Below, one piece after another: positions 33,310 to 40,125 of a stretch of DNA of 61,938 bases. Below the pieces are notes generated by a model, which was not told where the DNA came from, ran no database searches, and saw only the letters and a list, made by a program, of their open reading frames with translations. Position 1 is the first letter of the stretch. Every line of letters begins with the position of its first letter. This stretch comes from JAWXTK01 sp044433645 (lineage in GTDB: Bacteria; Bacteroidota; Bacteroidia; Bacteroidales; Rikenellaceae): contig JAWXTK010000012.1 of NCBI GenBank assembly GCA_044433645.1, positions 1 to 61,938 of the forward strand. The letters run 5' to 3'. The position numbers were made by a program, and so were the translations under genes.

Positions 33310-33966
33310 TTAACGAAAATTTATGCTCGCTTTAACCATGGCCAAAGCTCTGATTTTACTCTTTTCTATCTCCTTATCTTGATACTGAGCATTGCCACTG
33401 AGCAAGATTACACTGTCCTCATTATTTGACTTTTGCAGTATCTTTATCGTGGCATATTCCTGCCCCTGAACATCTATCGACAAGAGATACATCTCGCCCC
33501 AAAACACATCATCAATAGAGTCCATAGTTTTATAAATTACTATATCTCCCGACTTAATTTGAGGATACATACTATCGCCCAAAATAGCTACTGCGCCATC
33601 GCACTTAGACAGTTTTGGCACATAGATATAGTCCACAGGTGTGATTTTTTTAGCTTTTTGCAACACCCTTTGCAGACCAAAATTCTTGCCTATATTATAC
33701 AAAGGGACGTTGCTCGTGAGCATAGCTCCGTCATGGGTTTTCGATAGGTTGTTTTTATTGCTGTTAAACATTTCGCCCTCTCCCGTATTGAGCCACTGAG
33801 GATTAATATTCAAATTTTTTACTAATATATTCTTATTTCTTTCGCTCAGGGCTGCCTTGCCTGTTTCTATCATAGACATTGCGCTCTTGCCTATGCCCAA
33901 ATATTGAGCCATTGCTTGCTGCGTTAGTTGCAGTTTTTGTCGTATTTCTCGTAACCTATTTACCAT
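33310..33966 (-). CDS. CI-like repressor: XRE helix-turn-helix plus S24 peptidase domain
   Basis: 218 aa. The N-terminal HTH spans residues 1-60 ('LQLTQQAMAQYLGIGKSAMSMIETGKAAL'-type, motif split here) and ends with 'NINPQWLNTGEGEMF', common in Bacteroidota phage repressors. The C-terminal LexA/CI fold has 'ILGDSMYPQIKSGDIVIYK' with Ser132 and 'YATIKILQKS' with Lys175. The spacing of 43 equals that of lambda CI (Ser149/Lys192). No Ala-Gly or Cys-Gly cleavage dipeptide is visible in the linker, so self-cleavage is doubtful. It is transcribed away from the 98-aa and terminase genes across a 244-bp divergent control region, the expected layout for a phage or satellite switch. Confidence 0.9.
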   Translation of the reverse strand: MVNRLREIRQKLQLTQQAMAQYLGIGKSAMSMIETGKAALSERNKNILVKNLNINPQWLNTGEGEMFNSNKNNLSKTHDGAMLTSNVPLYNIGKNFGLQRVLQKAKKITPVDYIYVPKLSKCDGAVAILGDSMYPQIKSGDIVIYKTMDSIDDVFWGEMYLLSIDVQGQEYATIKILQKSNNEDSVILLSGNAQYQDKEIEKSKIRALAMVKASINFR

Positions 33967-34098
33967 ATCAAAAAGGATTAATTATAATATTTATACCACG
34001 TTTTACATTACATAAAATTCAATTATTGAACTTACCTTTGCTTCATCAAAACTAGGTTTTAGGTCTGTATTGTTAAGCCAAACTTGAATCTCACGAAG

Positions 34099-34106
34099 TT
34101 ACGTAA
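34099..34106. promoter_or_regulatory. Candidate repressor operator 1 (TTACGTAA)
   Basis: Palindrome TTACGTAA within the shared block TTACGTAATT, between the repressor gene and the 98-aa gene. The same ten bases recur 9-19 bp before the terminase ATG. The rest of the 244-bp divergent region is AT-rich with no other clear element. Confidence 0.35.
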
Positions 34107-34210
34107 TTATAATTTACTGCAAAAGAGATAAAAAGGTAAAAAAAGATTCAAATATTGTATAAAAAGAAACATATTCTCAAAACTTATATTTATCCAAAAA
34201 TTACACCAAG

Positions 34211-34507
34211 ATGATTTCTATTCAAGAAAAAATTTATCAGGACTTAGCATTTAAGTTAATCAATGAAATTAACTCTACTAATCTTTTCAATGGCACCATT
34301 GAGATTGATTACAGCGAACTTTACACAACGCTTCATTGCACACTTTTGGTTTATTACACTAGAGACTGTATCGAAGAGAGAAATTTTCTTGCAATTAAAG
34401 ACATTGTGCCCGTATGGTGGGAGCTAGAAACAGCCTCGGCCTATGGCTTTGAGCACAACGACTTTAGTTGGGGTGAGTTTTACAAATACTTAAAGGCCTA
34501 TTTTTAA
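34211..34507 (+). CDS. 98-aa uncharacterised protein of the terminase island
   Basis: 98 aa, acidic, soluble, no signal peptide. Sequence features include 'IEIDYSELYTTLHCTLLVYYTRD' (predicted beta strands), 'AIKDIVPVWWELETASAYG' and the ending 'NDFSWGEFYKYLKAYF'. The 'DIVPVWWE...NDFSW.EF..YL' pattern resembles small proteins I have seen near Bacteroides mobile elements, but no function is known. It is the first rightward gene after the divergent repressor control region and is followed by a 16-bp hairpin. An accessory role for the island, for example an anti-repressor, is only inference. Confidence 0.7.
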   Translation: MISIQEKIYQDLAFKLINEINSTNLFNGTIEIDYSELYTTLHCTLLVYYTRDCIEERNFLAIKDIVPVWWELETASAYGFEHNDFSWGEFYKYLKAYF

Positions 34508-34531
34508 TCATAGGTCTTTCGCATCAAAAAG

Positions 34532-34569
34532 AAGGGAGTGACTAACAAGTAAATGTTGGTCACTTCCTT
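34532..34569 (+). terminator. 16-bp stem-loop after the 98-aa gene
   Basis: AAGGGAGTGACTAACA pairs with TGTTGGTCACTTCCTT through a 6-nt loop, with G-U wobbles only. The following sequence (TGTGCTTT) is only weakly U-rich, so it could be a leaky terminator or attenuator controlling read-through into the terminase leader. Confidence 0.55.
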
Positions 34570-34580
34570 TGTGCTTTAAC

Positions 34581-34708
34581 AAGGGCAGCTAAGAAGCATT
34601 TAACTGCAACGCTCTGATTTTCAGCCTAAACGGAGCGCACTTAAGGTACGTGAGTATTAGGATGAAAAGCTAGAAGGCAGCAGATTAATGCTTATTAGTC
34701 GCCCTCTT
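34581..34708 (+). repeat. 128-bp imperfect palindrome / structured leader before terminase
   Basis: The outer arms read AAGGGCAGCTAAGAAGCATT and, in reverse complement, AAGAGGGCGACTAATAAGCA followed by TT. They share GGGC, CTAA and AAGCATT blocks plus a CTGC pair. Inside, TTTTCAGCCTAA pairs with TTAGGATGAAAA (one mismatch), and the centre is CTTAAG. As RNA it folds into one long interrupted hairpin that ends 24 bp before the terminase ATG. It could be a noncoding RNA, a 5' leader, a packaging or recombination site, or a miniature transposon. No ORF of note lies in it. Confidence 0.6.
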
Positions 34709-34712
34709 GCTT

Positions 34713-34722
34713 ATTACGTAAT
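34713..34722. promoter_or_regulatory. Candidate repressor operator 2 (ATTACGTAAT)
   Basis: A perfect 10-bp palindrome lying 11 bp before the terminase ATG. It shares TTACGTAATT with the site in the repressor divergent region, suggesting one regulator controls both. Confidence 0.35.
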
Positions 34723-34732
34723 TTAAAGAACT

Positions 34733-36145
34733 ATGACAACTAATTTTATAGATTTTTGCAAGGAAGTTTACCCCTTTCTTGAAATCACGCCCTTTCACGA
34801 GCACTACTACCGAGTCTTAGAAGAATTTGCCCACGGCAACATCAAAAAACTCATAGTCTCCATGCCTCCTCAACACGGCAAGTCCATGGGCTCATCTACT
34901 CTACTGCCAGCCTACATCCTAGGGCTTAACCCCGATAGTAAGGTCACAATAGCATCTTACAGTGCGAGTCTAGCATCTAGGTTTAATCGCCGAACCCAGC
35001 GCATATTAGAGAGCGATGCCTACGAAAGTATCTTCCCCGATACCACCATAAAAAAGGGAGCGTCACGCCAAAACAACTACATCAGAACCCAAGACCACGT
35101 GGAGATAATAGGCCACTCGGGCGAGCTCTATTCCGTGGGTCGCGAGGGTTCACTCACTGGCAATCAAGTTGATATTTTCTTAATCGACGACCTCTACAAA
35201 GATGCCATGGAGGCCTCCTCGCCCATAATTAGAGAGAATTGTTGGGAATGGTACACCTCGGTAGTCAAAACGCGTATGCACAACGATTCCTCAGAGCTTA
35301 TAGTCTTTACGCGCTGGCACAACGAGGATTTAATAGGCCTAATCCAAAATAAGGAAGAAATAATCGAGCTTGAAAGCTACGAGCAAATACCAAACCACGA
35401 CAATAGCAAGTGGTTAAGGCTAAATTTTCAGGCCATAAAGCAAGGCCCAGCCTTTGAACTAGACTCTCGCTCAACTGGCCAGGCACTATGGCCTGAGCGT
35501 CACAGCATAGAGCTGCTGAGCCAAAAGCGCAAGTTAGACCCCCTGCGTTTTGAGGCCATGTATCAGGGCAACCCCTCGATTAAGGGAGGACTTCTGTATG
35601 GCGATAATTTCTTAACCTACACCTCGCTGCCTAAGGACTTAGTTCGCATAGCCAACTATACCGACACGGCAGATATGGGTGATGATTACTTGTGCTCGGT
35701 GTGTTACAGCATGGATAGACAAGATAATATCTATATCACCGACCTTGTGTATTCGCGCGAGAGGATGGAGGTTACCGAGGTTTTGGTGAGTGAGATGTTA
35801 ACTAGAAATCTCACGCGCGAGGCTATTATCGAAAGTAATAATGGTGGGCGAGGTTTTGCGCGTGCCCTGGCTCGTTTTGCCCCCACGTGTAAGGTTACAT
35901 GGTTTCACCAGGGTGGCAATAAGGAGGCTAGAATCTTGTCAAATAGCTCTACGGTGTTGCGTCATGTTTATTTTCCGAGTAATTGGCAGGCACTGTGGGG
36001 CGACTTGCATCATCATTTAAGTTGTTATCAGCGCAATTTCAAGGTTAACCGTTGGCATGATGCTGCTGATACGCTGACGGGGATTATTGAAAAGGAGGTT
36101 TTGGATAAGGGGAAAGGGAGACTGCACGCCGTGGGGTTTAGTTAG
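34733..36145 (+). CDS. Phage-type terminase large subunit (orphan)
   Basis: 470 aa with a complete set of terminase motifs. The ATPase has Walker A 'SMPPQHGKSMG' (residues 43-53), Walker B 'DIFLIDD' (147-153) and the coupling motif 'FTRWHNEDL' (192-200). The RNase H-like nuclease has Asp in 'YTDTADMGDDY' (309-319), Glu in 'REAIIESNNGGRG' (362-374) and Asp in 'RWHDAADTLTG' (440-450). This is the large-terminase group that cuts and packages double-stranded phage DNA into capsids. No small terminase, portal, capsid or tail gene is present within 25 kb on either side, yet the frame and motifs are intact, arguing for selection. It could be a satellite, a domesticated function, or a recent remnant. 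Folded DNA/RNA segments flank it on both sides. Confidence 0.9.
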   Translation: MTTNFIDFCKEVYPFLEITPFHEHYYRVLEEFAHGNIKKLIVSMPPQHGKSMGSSTLLPAYILGLNPDSKVTIASYSASLASRFNRRTQRILESDAYESIFPDTTIKKGASRQNNYIRTQDHVEIIGHSGELYSVGREGSLTGNQVDIFLIDDLYKDAMEASSPIIRENCWEWYTSVVKTRMHNDSSELIVFTRWHNEDLIGLIQNKEEIIELESYEQIPNHDNSKWLRLNFQAIKQGPAFELDSRSTGQALWPERHSIELLSQKRKLDPLRFEAMYQGNPSIKGGLLYGDNFLTYTSLPKDLVRIANYTDTADMGDDYLCSVCYSMDRQDNIYITDLVYSRERMEVTEVLVSEMLTRNLTREAIIESNNGGRGFARALARFAPTCKVTWFHQGGNKEARILSNSSTVLRHVYFPSNWQALWGDLHHHLSCYQRNFKVNRWHDAADTLTGIIEKEVLDKGKGRLHAVGFS

Positions 36146-36149
36146 TTAT

Positions 36150-36247
36150 TAGTTGCTCGATGCTAGTCGCGTCTGCCCGACGTGAGGGCGTTAAATGTCA
36201 ACGGAGGCCAGGGTGCTCCCCGGTGAGCTAATGAACCTACATTAACG
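36150..36247 (+). other. GC-rich structured segment downstream of terminase
   Basis: This 100-bp non-coding stretch is more GC-rich than the surroundings. Visible pairings: CGTTAAATGT with ACATTAACG (one bulge) closing AGG/CCT and an inner hairpin CCAGGG-TGCT-CCCCGG; a separate GCCC-GACGTGA-GGGC hairpin lies upstream. It is followed directly by a strong terminator. It may be a 3' UTR structure, a small RNA, or a DNA recognition site for the terminase. Confidence 0.4.
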
Positions 36248-36290
36248 AATAAGGGGCAATCTTGAAAATTCAAGATTGCCCCTTATTTTT
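36248..36290 (+). terminator. Strong intrinsic terminator after terminase
   Basis: A 19-bp perfect arm AATAAGGGGCAATCTTGAA with its reverse complement two bases away, then TTTTT. It ends terminase transcription and, being symmetrical, may also slow leftward RNA from rny, whose stop is 14 bp away. Confidence 0.88.
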
Positions 36291-36303
36291 ACTAAAAACC
36301 CTC

Positions 36304-37845
36304 TTACTTAGCGTAACTAACCGAACGAGTCTCACGGATTACCGTGATTTTAACCTGTCCTGGATAAGTCATCTCATCTTGGATTTTCTTAGCTATATCA
36401 TGTGAAAGTTGATCTGCCTCAGCATCCGAAATCTTCTCGCTACCAACAATAACCCTAAGCTCACGGCCTGCCTGAATAGCATAAGTTTTCATAACTCCAG
36501 TGTGAGACATTGCGATATCTTCCATTTCTTTCAAACGTTTGATATAAGACTCCACAACCTCGCGACGAGCACCTGGTCTCGCACCCGATATAGCATCACA
36601 AACCTGAACAATAGGAGCTATCATAGAAGTCATCTCTGTCTCATCATGGTGAGCACCAATAGCATTACAAACCTCAGGTTTTTCCTTACATTTCTCAGCT
36701 ATTTTCATACCTATCAATGCGTGAGGCAATTCTGGCTCATCATCGGGCACCTTACCTATATCATGCAAAAGACCTGCACGACGTGCAACTCCTGGATTCA
36801 AACCTAACTCTGATGCCATGATTCCACAAAGATTTGCAGTCTCACGAGCATGTTGCAACAAGTTTTGGCCATAAGATGAACGGTATTTCATTTTACCAAT
36901 CAAACGCACCAAATCAGGATGCAAACCATGAATACCCATATCTATAGTAGTACGTTTACCTACCTCAGCTATTTCTTCTTCAATTTGTTTTTTCACCTTA
37001 GAGACAACCTCCTCGATACGCGCTGGGTGAATACGACCGTCGGTAACAAGTTGGTGAAGTGCCAAACGAGCAATCTCGCGGCGCACAGGATCAAAACCTG
37101 ACAAAATAATAGCCTCAGGAGTATCATCAACAATGATTTCTATACCTGTTGCAGCCTCCAAAGCACGAATATTACGCCCTTCACGACCTATGATACGACC
37201 CTTAACCTCATCGCTATCTATATTGAAAACCGTAACCGAATTCTCGATTGCAGTCTCAGTAGCAACTCTTTGAATAGTCTGAACAACAATACGTTTAGCC
37301 TCTTTATTAGCGCTAAGTTTCGCTTCCTCGATAGTGTCGCTGATATAAGCCATAGCATCGGCTTTAGCCTCAACTTTCATGTTTTCGATAAGAATGTTTT
37401 TAGCATCCTCTTCGCTCATGCCACTAATTTGTTCAAGGCGAGCATTTTGCTCACGGAAAAGACGTTCAGCCTCTTCTTTTTTCTTGTCTAAAGCCTCAAT
37501 TTTACTCTCCATAGTTTGGCGCACCCTGTCAGCTTCTTGGAGTTTTTTATCTAGTTCTGCTTGTGCAGAATTTAGATTATTCTCTATCTGTTTAGCGCGA
37601 GCCTCGCTTTGTTGAAGTTTAGAATTTCTCTCGTTAACCATGCGATCATGGTCTGTTTTAAGATGAATGAATTTCTCCTTTGCTTGAAGAATCTTCTCTT
37701 TTTTAATCATCTCGCCATCTGTTTCAGCTTCTTTTAATATCATTTTACGACGGTTTTCGGTCGATTTATTGATGATAAAGTAAGAAACAACGCCTGTAAT
37801 CACAGCCGAAACTATAGCGACAATTACTATTGTAACTGGTTCCAT
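36304..37845 (-). CDS. rny: Ribonuclease Y
   Basis: 513 aa, standard length. An N-terminal membrane helix ('PVTIVIVAIVSAVITGVVSYF') is followed by a long coiled coil (about residues 30-165), a KH RNA-binding domain ('GRIIGREGRNIRALEAATG'), and an HD domain ('GLLHDIGKVPDDE' and 'IGAHHDE'). It is a membrane-bound endoribonuclease that starts mRNA decay. It is transcribed leftward, downstream of zapA and the probable 6S RNA, and converges on the terminase island. Confidence 0.96.
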   Translation of the reverse strand: MEPVTIVIVAIVSAVITGVVSYFIINKSTENRRKMILKEAETDGEMIKKEKILQAKEKFIHLKTDHDRMVNERNSKLQQSEARAKQIENNLNSAQAELDKKLQEADRVRQTMESKIEALDKKKEEAERLFREQNARLEQISGMSEEDAKNILIENMKVEAKADAMAYISDTIEEAKLSANKEAKRIVVQTIQRVATETAIENSVTVFNIDSDEVKGRIIGREGRNIRALEAATGIEIIVDDTPEAIILSGFDPVRREIARLALHQLVTDGRIHPARIEEVVSKVKKQIEEEIAEVGKRTTIDMGIHGLHPDLVRLIGKMKYRSSYGQNLLQHARETANLCGIMASELGLNPGVARRAGLLHDIGKVPDDEPELPHALIGMKIAEKCKEKPEVCNAIGAHHDETEMTSMIAPIVQVCDAISGARPGARREVVESYIKRLKEMEDIAMSHTGVMKTYAIQAGRELRVIVGSEKISDAEADQLSHDIAKKIQDEMTYPGQVKITVIRETRSVSYAK

Positions 37846-37893
37846 TTTCTTGTTTTTTTAATTGTTTTTATATAATTGTGTAATGTAAGTGCA

Positions 37894-38057
37894 TAAAAAA
37901 GCCCTCATATATTCCTTTTGTAGTTTGACGAAGCTTCGAAATCGTCATGTGTAAGACCTCCGACATTACATTCGCAAACGTCCAACGGCACCATTGTTAA
38001 GAGGATGCACCTCCCAAAAAGAGAGGTTAAGGCCTGTTTTTGAAAGGTCAAGTACAG
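37894..38057 (-). ncRNA. ssrS: Probable 6S RNA
   Basis: The 303-bp gap between zapA and rny has no ORF but folds. On the minus strand the middle can pair as a long interrupted rod with a side hairpin GACGATTTCGAAGCTTCGTC near the 3' half, followed by GAGGGCTTTTTT, a terminator-like end. 6S RNA lies directly downstream of zapA in E. coli, and I recall the zapA-ssrS-rny order in Bacteroidales. 6S RNA binds housekeeping RNA polymerase by mimicking an open promoter. The ends are approximate and the closing stem was not verified by a covariance model, so the call is mainly positional plus fold. Confidence 0.6.
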
Positions 38058-38148
38058 TCTTAAATTTATTAAATGTTAAGTTTCGCAAAAATTAAAAGGA
38101 ATCTATGCGGGCAAGTTTCCGTTTTCTTTATATGTAAAAGAACCTATT

Positions 38149-38472
38149 TTATTTCTCTTGAGCCAAATATTCGTCTAACTTGGCATCTAATTTCACTAAT
38201 TCGTCTATATCCTCACCTAAGCTACGGCTGAGCTCCATTTCAATATTTTTGGCTGCAATGTGGAGTGCTGCCATAGCTAAATATTGCTCTGTCTCAGCTC
38301 TAAAAGCTGTTTTATATTTTTCTATCAAGCCATTTACCTCACGTTCTCCTCTACGATATATCTCTTCTCTATCACGTCTAATAGTTATAGGATATACTTT
38401 TCCAGCGACTGTAAGGTTAATCTTAAAGATTTCTGAGTTTTTCTCCTGCATAACTATTTTGTTATTGTCCAT
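38149..38472 (-). CDS. zapA: Cell division protein ZapA
   Basis: 107 aa. The family start 'FKINLTVAGKVYPITIRRDREEIYRRGEREVNGLIEKY' (seen in parts) is a short beta/alpha FtsZ-binding domain, followed by a C-terminal helix and coiled coil ('YLAMAALHIAAKNIEMELSR'). ZapA bundles FtsZ filaments at midcell. It overlaps the upstream coiled-coil gene by 11 bp, so the two are translationally coupled. Confidence 0.9.
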   Translation of the reverse strand: MDNNKIVMQEKNSEIFKINLTVAGKVYPITIRRDREEIYRRGEREVNGLIEKYKTAFRAETEQYLAMAALHIAAKNIEMELSRSLGEDIDELVKLDAKLDEYLAQEK

Positions 38473-38752
38473 TTAGCATTTCTATGCACTTGTCAACCTC
38501 CCGCATAAGTTGATTGACGCGCGCCTTGGCTTGTTTATTATCTGCTGCCGTAAGCGTAAAACCTTTAGAGAGGTGCAACAAATTTAATTTCTCGTTGGCC
38601 TCACTAAGACTTTCAGTAAGATTTTTGGCCTGCGTTTTAAGTCTATCGTTGGCCTGAGTGAGCTTTTTGTTTTGTTCTCGCAGCGATTTATTCTCTGCAA
38701 GCATAAGCTCTATCTTACTTTTTAGGGTTTCTATTATTGGCGATGTAGCCAT
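38462..38752 (-). CDS. Small coiled-coil protein, ZapB-like partner of ZapA
   Basis: 96 aa, almost entirely one coiled coil: 'LKSKIELMLAENKSLREQNKKLTQANDRL' gives regular Leu/Ile/Asn heptads, then 'LTESLSEANEKLNLLHLSKGF' and a C-terminal helix 'ARVNQLMREVDKCIEML'. It has no membrane segment. It resembles ZapB in size and form; similarity is structural rather than proven homology. It precedes and overlaps zapA, as in other Bacteroidales, and heads the transcript from a strong promoter that may continue into the 6S RNA region. Confidence 0.75.
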   Translation of the reverse strand: MATSPIIETLKSKIELMLAENKSLREQNKKLTQANDRLKTQAKNLTESLSEANEKLNLLHLSKGFTLTAADNKQAKARVNQLMREVDKCIEMLNGQ

Positions 38753-38784
38753 AATTGTTTTCGCTTAAAGTAGTTTTTAATGCT

Positions 38785-38815
38785 CAAAAATAAGTATTTT
38801 AGCTTAGAATTCAAA
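38785..38815 (-). promoter_or_regulatory. Promoter of the zapB-like/zapA genes
   Basis: On the minus strand TTTTG, 19 nt, then TATTTTTG: both Bacteroidota elements are perfect. The leader before the ZapB-like ATG is about 27 nt. Confidence 0.6.
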
Positions 38816-38822
38816 ATTTTTT

Positions 38823-40115
38823 TTAATTAATAAGCTCGCCATACAAATCATACTGCTCTGCATCAGTAATTTTCACTAAATAAAACGCTCCTATTTCTAA
38901 TTTTGTTGCACTCGCTATAAGAATTTCTTGATCAACATCAGGGGAATCATACTCACTTCTAGCCACGTAATACTCGCCATCTAGCCTATCTACGACAACT
39001 CTCATCTGCTCACCCACACGTTTTAAATTGTTTTGATAAGAAATCTCATTTTGCAAGCTCATTATCCTCTCAACCCTTTCTTGCTTTAGCACATCGCTAA
39101 CATCATCGCTTAATTCAGTTGCCGAGTAAGTATCCTCCTCAGGGCTATATGCAAACACGCCCAAACGCTCAAACTTAACTTCGCTCACAAAATCCATAAG
39201 CTCATTAAAATCCCCCTCACTCTCGCCAGGATAACCCACCAGCATAGTAGTTCTTAAGGCCATGTCAGGCATCGCAGTTCTTAATTTATTCACCAAGGCA
39301 TAGGTTTTTTCCTTGTTTATGCCTCGCCTCATACTTTTTAGCTGAGCATCTGAGATATGTTGGAAGGGAATATCAAGATATTTACATATTTTTTTCTCTC
39401 TAGCCATGGTCTCAATCACGTCATCAGGAAAGGCCGTAGGATAAGCATAATGTAGTCTCAACCACTCTAAGCCCTCTAACTCGCAGAGTCTGGTTAACAG
39501 CTCTGAGAGTCTGCGCTCGCCATATAAATCCATGCCGTAATATGTTGTGTCTTGGGCAATTACGATTATTTCTTTAGCTCCACCCTCAACCAACATTTTA
39601 GCCTCGGTGATTAAATCTTCGATAGGTACACTCACGTGTTTTCCACGGATTAAAGGAATAGCACAATAGCCACAACCCCAGTTACACCCTTCAGAAATTT
39701 TAAGGTAAGCATAATGCCTAGGGGTAGTTAAAACCCTCTGGCATCTAAGCTCATCTTTATATTCTAATTTCAAAGCCGCGAGCACTTCAAAAATATTTCT
39801 CACACCAAAAAACTCATCCACCTCGGGGATTTCATTTTTCAGCTCATCCTTGTAGCGTTCACTAAGACAGCCTATAACATACAATTTTTCTATCTCACCA
39901 CGCTCTTTAGCCCCAGTGAAACTCAAAATTGTTTCTATAGATTCCTCCTTAGCATCACCTATGAAACCACAAGTATTTATCACAACAATTTTAGCATCTG
40001 TAGAATTTGAATCAAAGATAAGCTCATATCCTGCATCTGCAAATTGAGCCATAAGATGCTCAGAATCAACAACATTCTTAGAGCACCCTAGGGTTATAAC
40101 ATTTATTTTATCCAT
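38823..40115 (-). CDS. rimO: Ribosomal protein uS12 methylthiotransferase RimO
   Basis: 430 aa. The N-terminal UPF0004 domain starts 'INVITLGCSKNVVDSEHLM' and continues 'VVINTCGFIGDAKEESIETI', with Cys ligands for the auxiliary cluster. The radical SAM motif is in 'ISEGCNWGCGYCAIPLIRGKH', and a TRAM domain is at the C-terminus ('MRVVVDRLDGEYYVARSEYDSPDVD' region, where RimO recognises uS12). 'SPEEDTYSATELSDDV' is typical of RimO rather than MiaB. It methylthiolates an Asp of ribosomal protein uS12. It is 10 bp downstream of ftsY and co-transcribed. Confidence 0.95.
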   Translation of the reverse strand: MDKINVITLGCSKNVVDSEHLMAQFADAGYELIFDSNSTDAKIVVINTCGFIGDAKEESIETILSFTGAKERGEIEKLYVIGCLSERYKDELKNEIPEVDEFFGVRNIFEVLAALKLEYKDELRCQRVLTTPRHYAYLKISEGCNWGCGYCAIPLIRGKHVSVPIEDLITEAKMLVEGGAKEIIVIAQDTTYYGMDLYGERRLSELLTRLCELEGLEWLRLHYAYPTAFPDDVIETMAREKKICKYLDIPFQHISDAQLKSMRRGINKEKTYALVNKLRTAMPDMALRTTMLVGYPGESEGDFNELMDFVSEVKFERLGVFAYSPEEDTYSATELSDDVSDVLKQERVERIMSLQNEISYQNNLKRVGEQMRVVVDRLDGEYYVARSEYDSPDVDQEILIASATKLEIGAFYLVKITDAEQYDLYGELIN

Positions 40116-40125
40116 TTAAAAAAGA

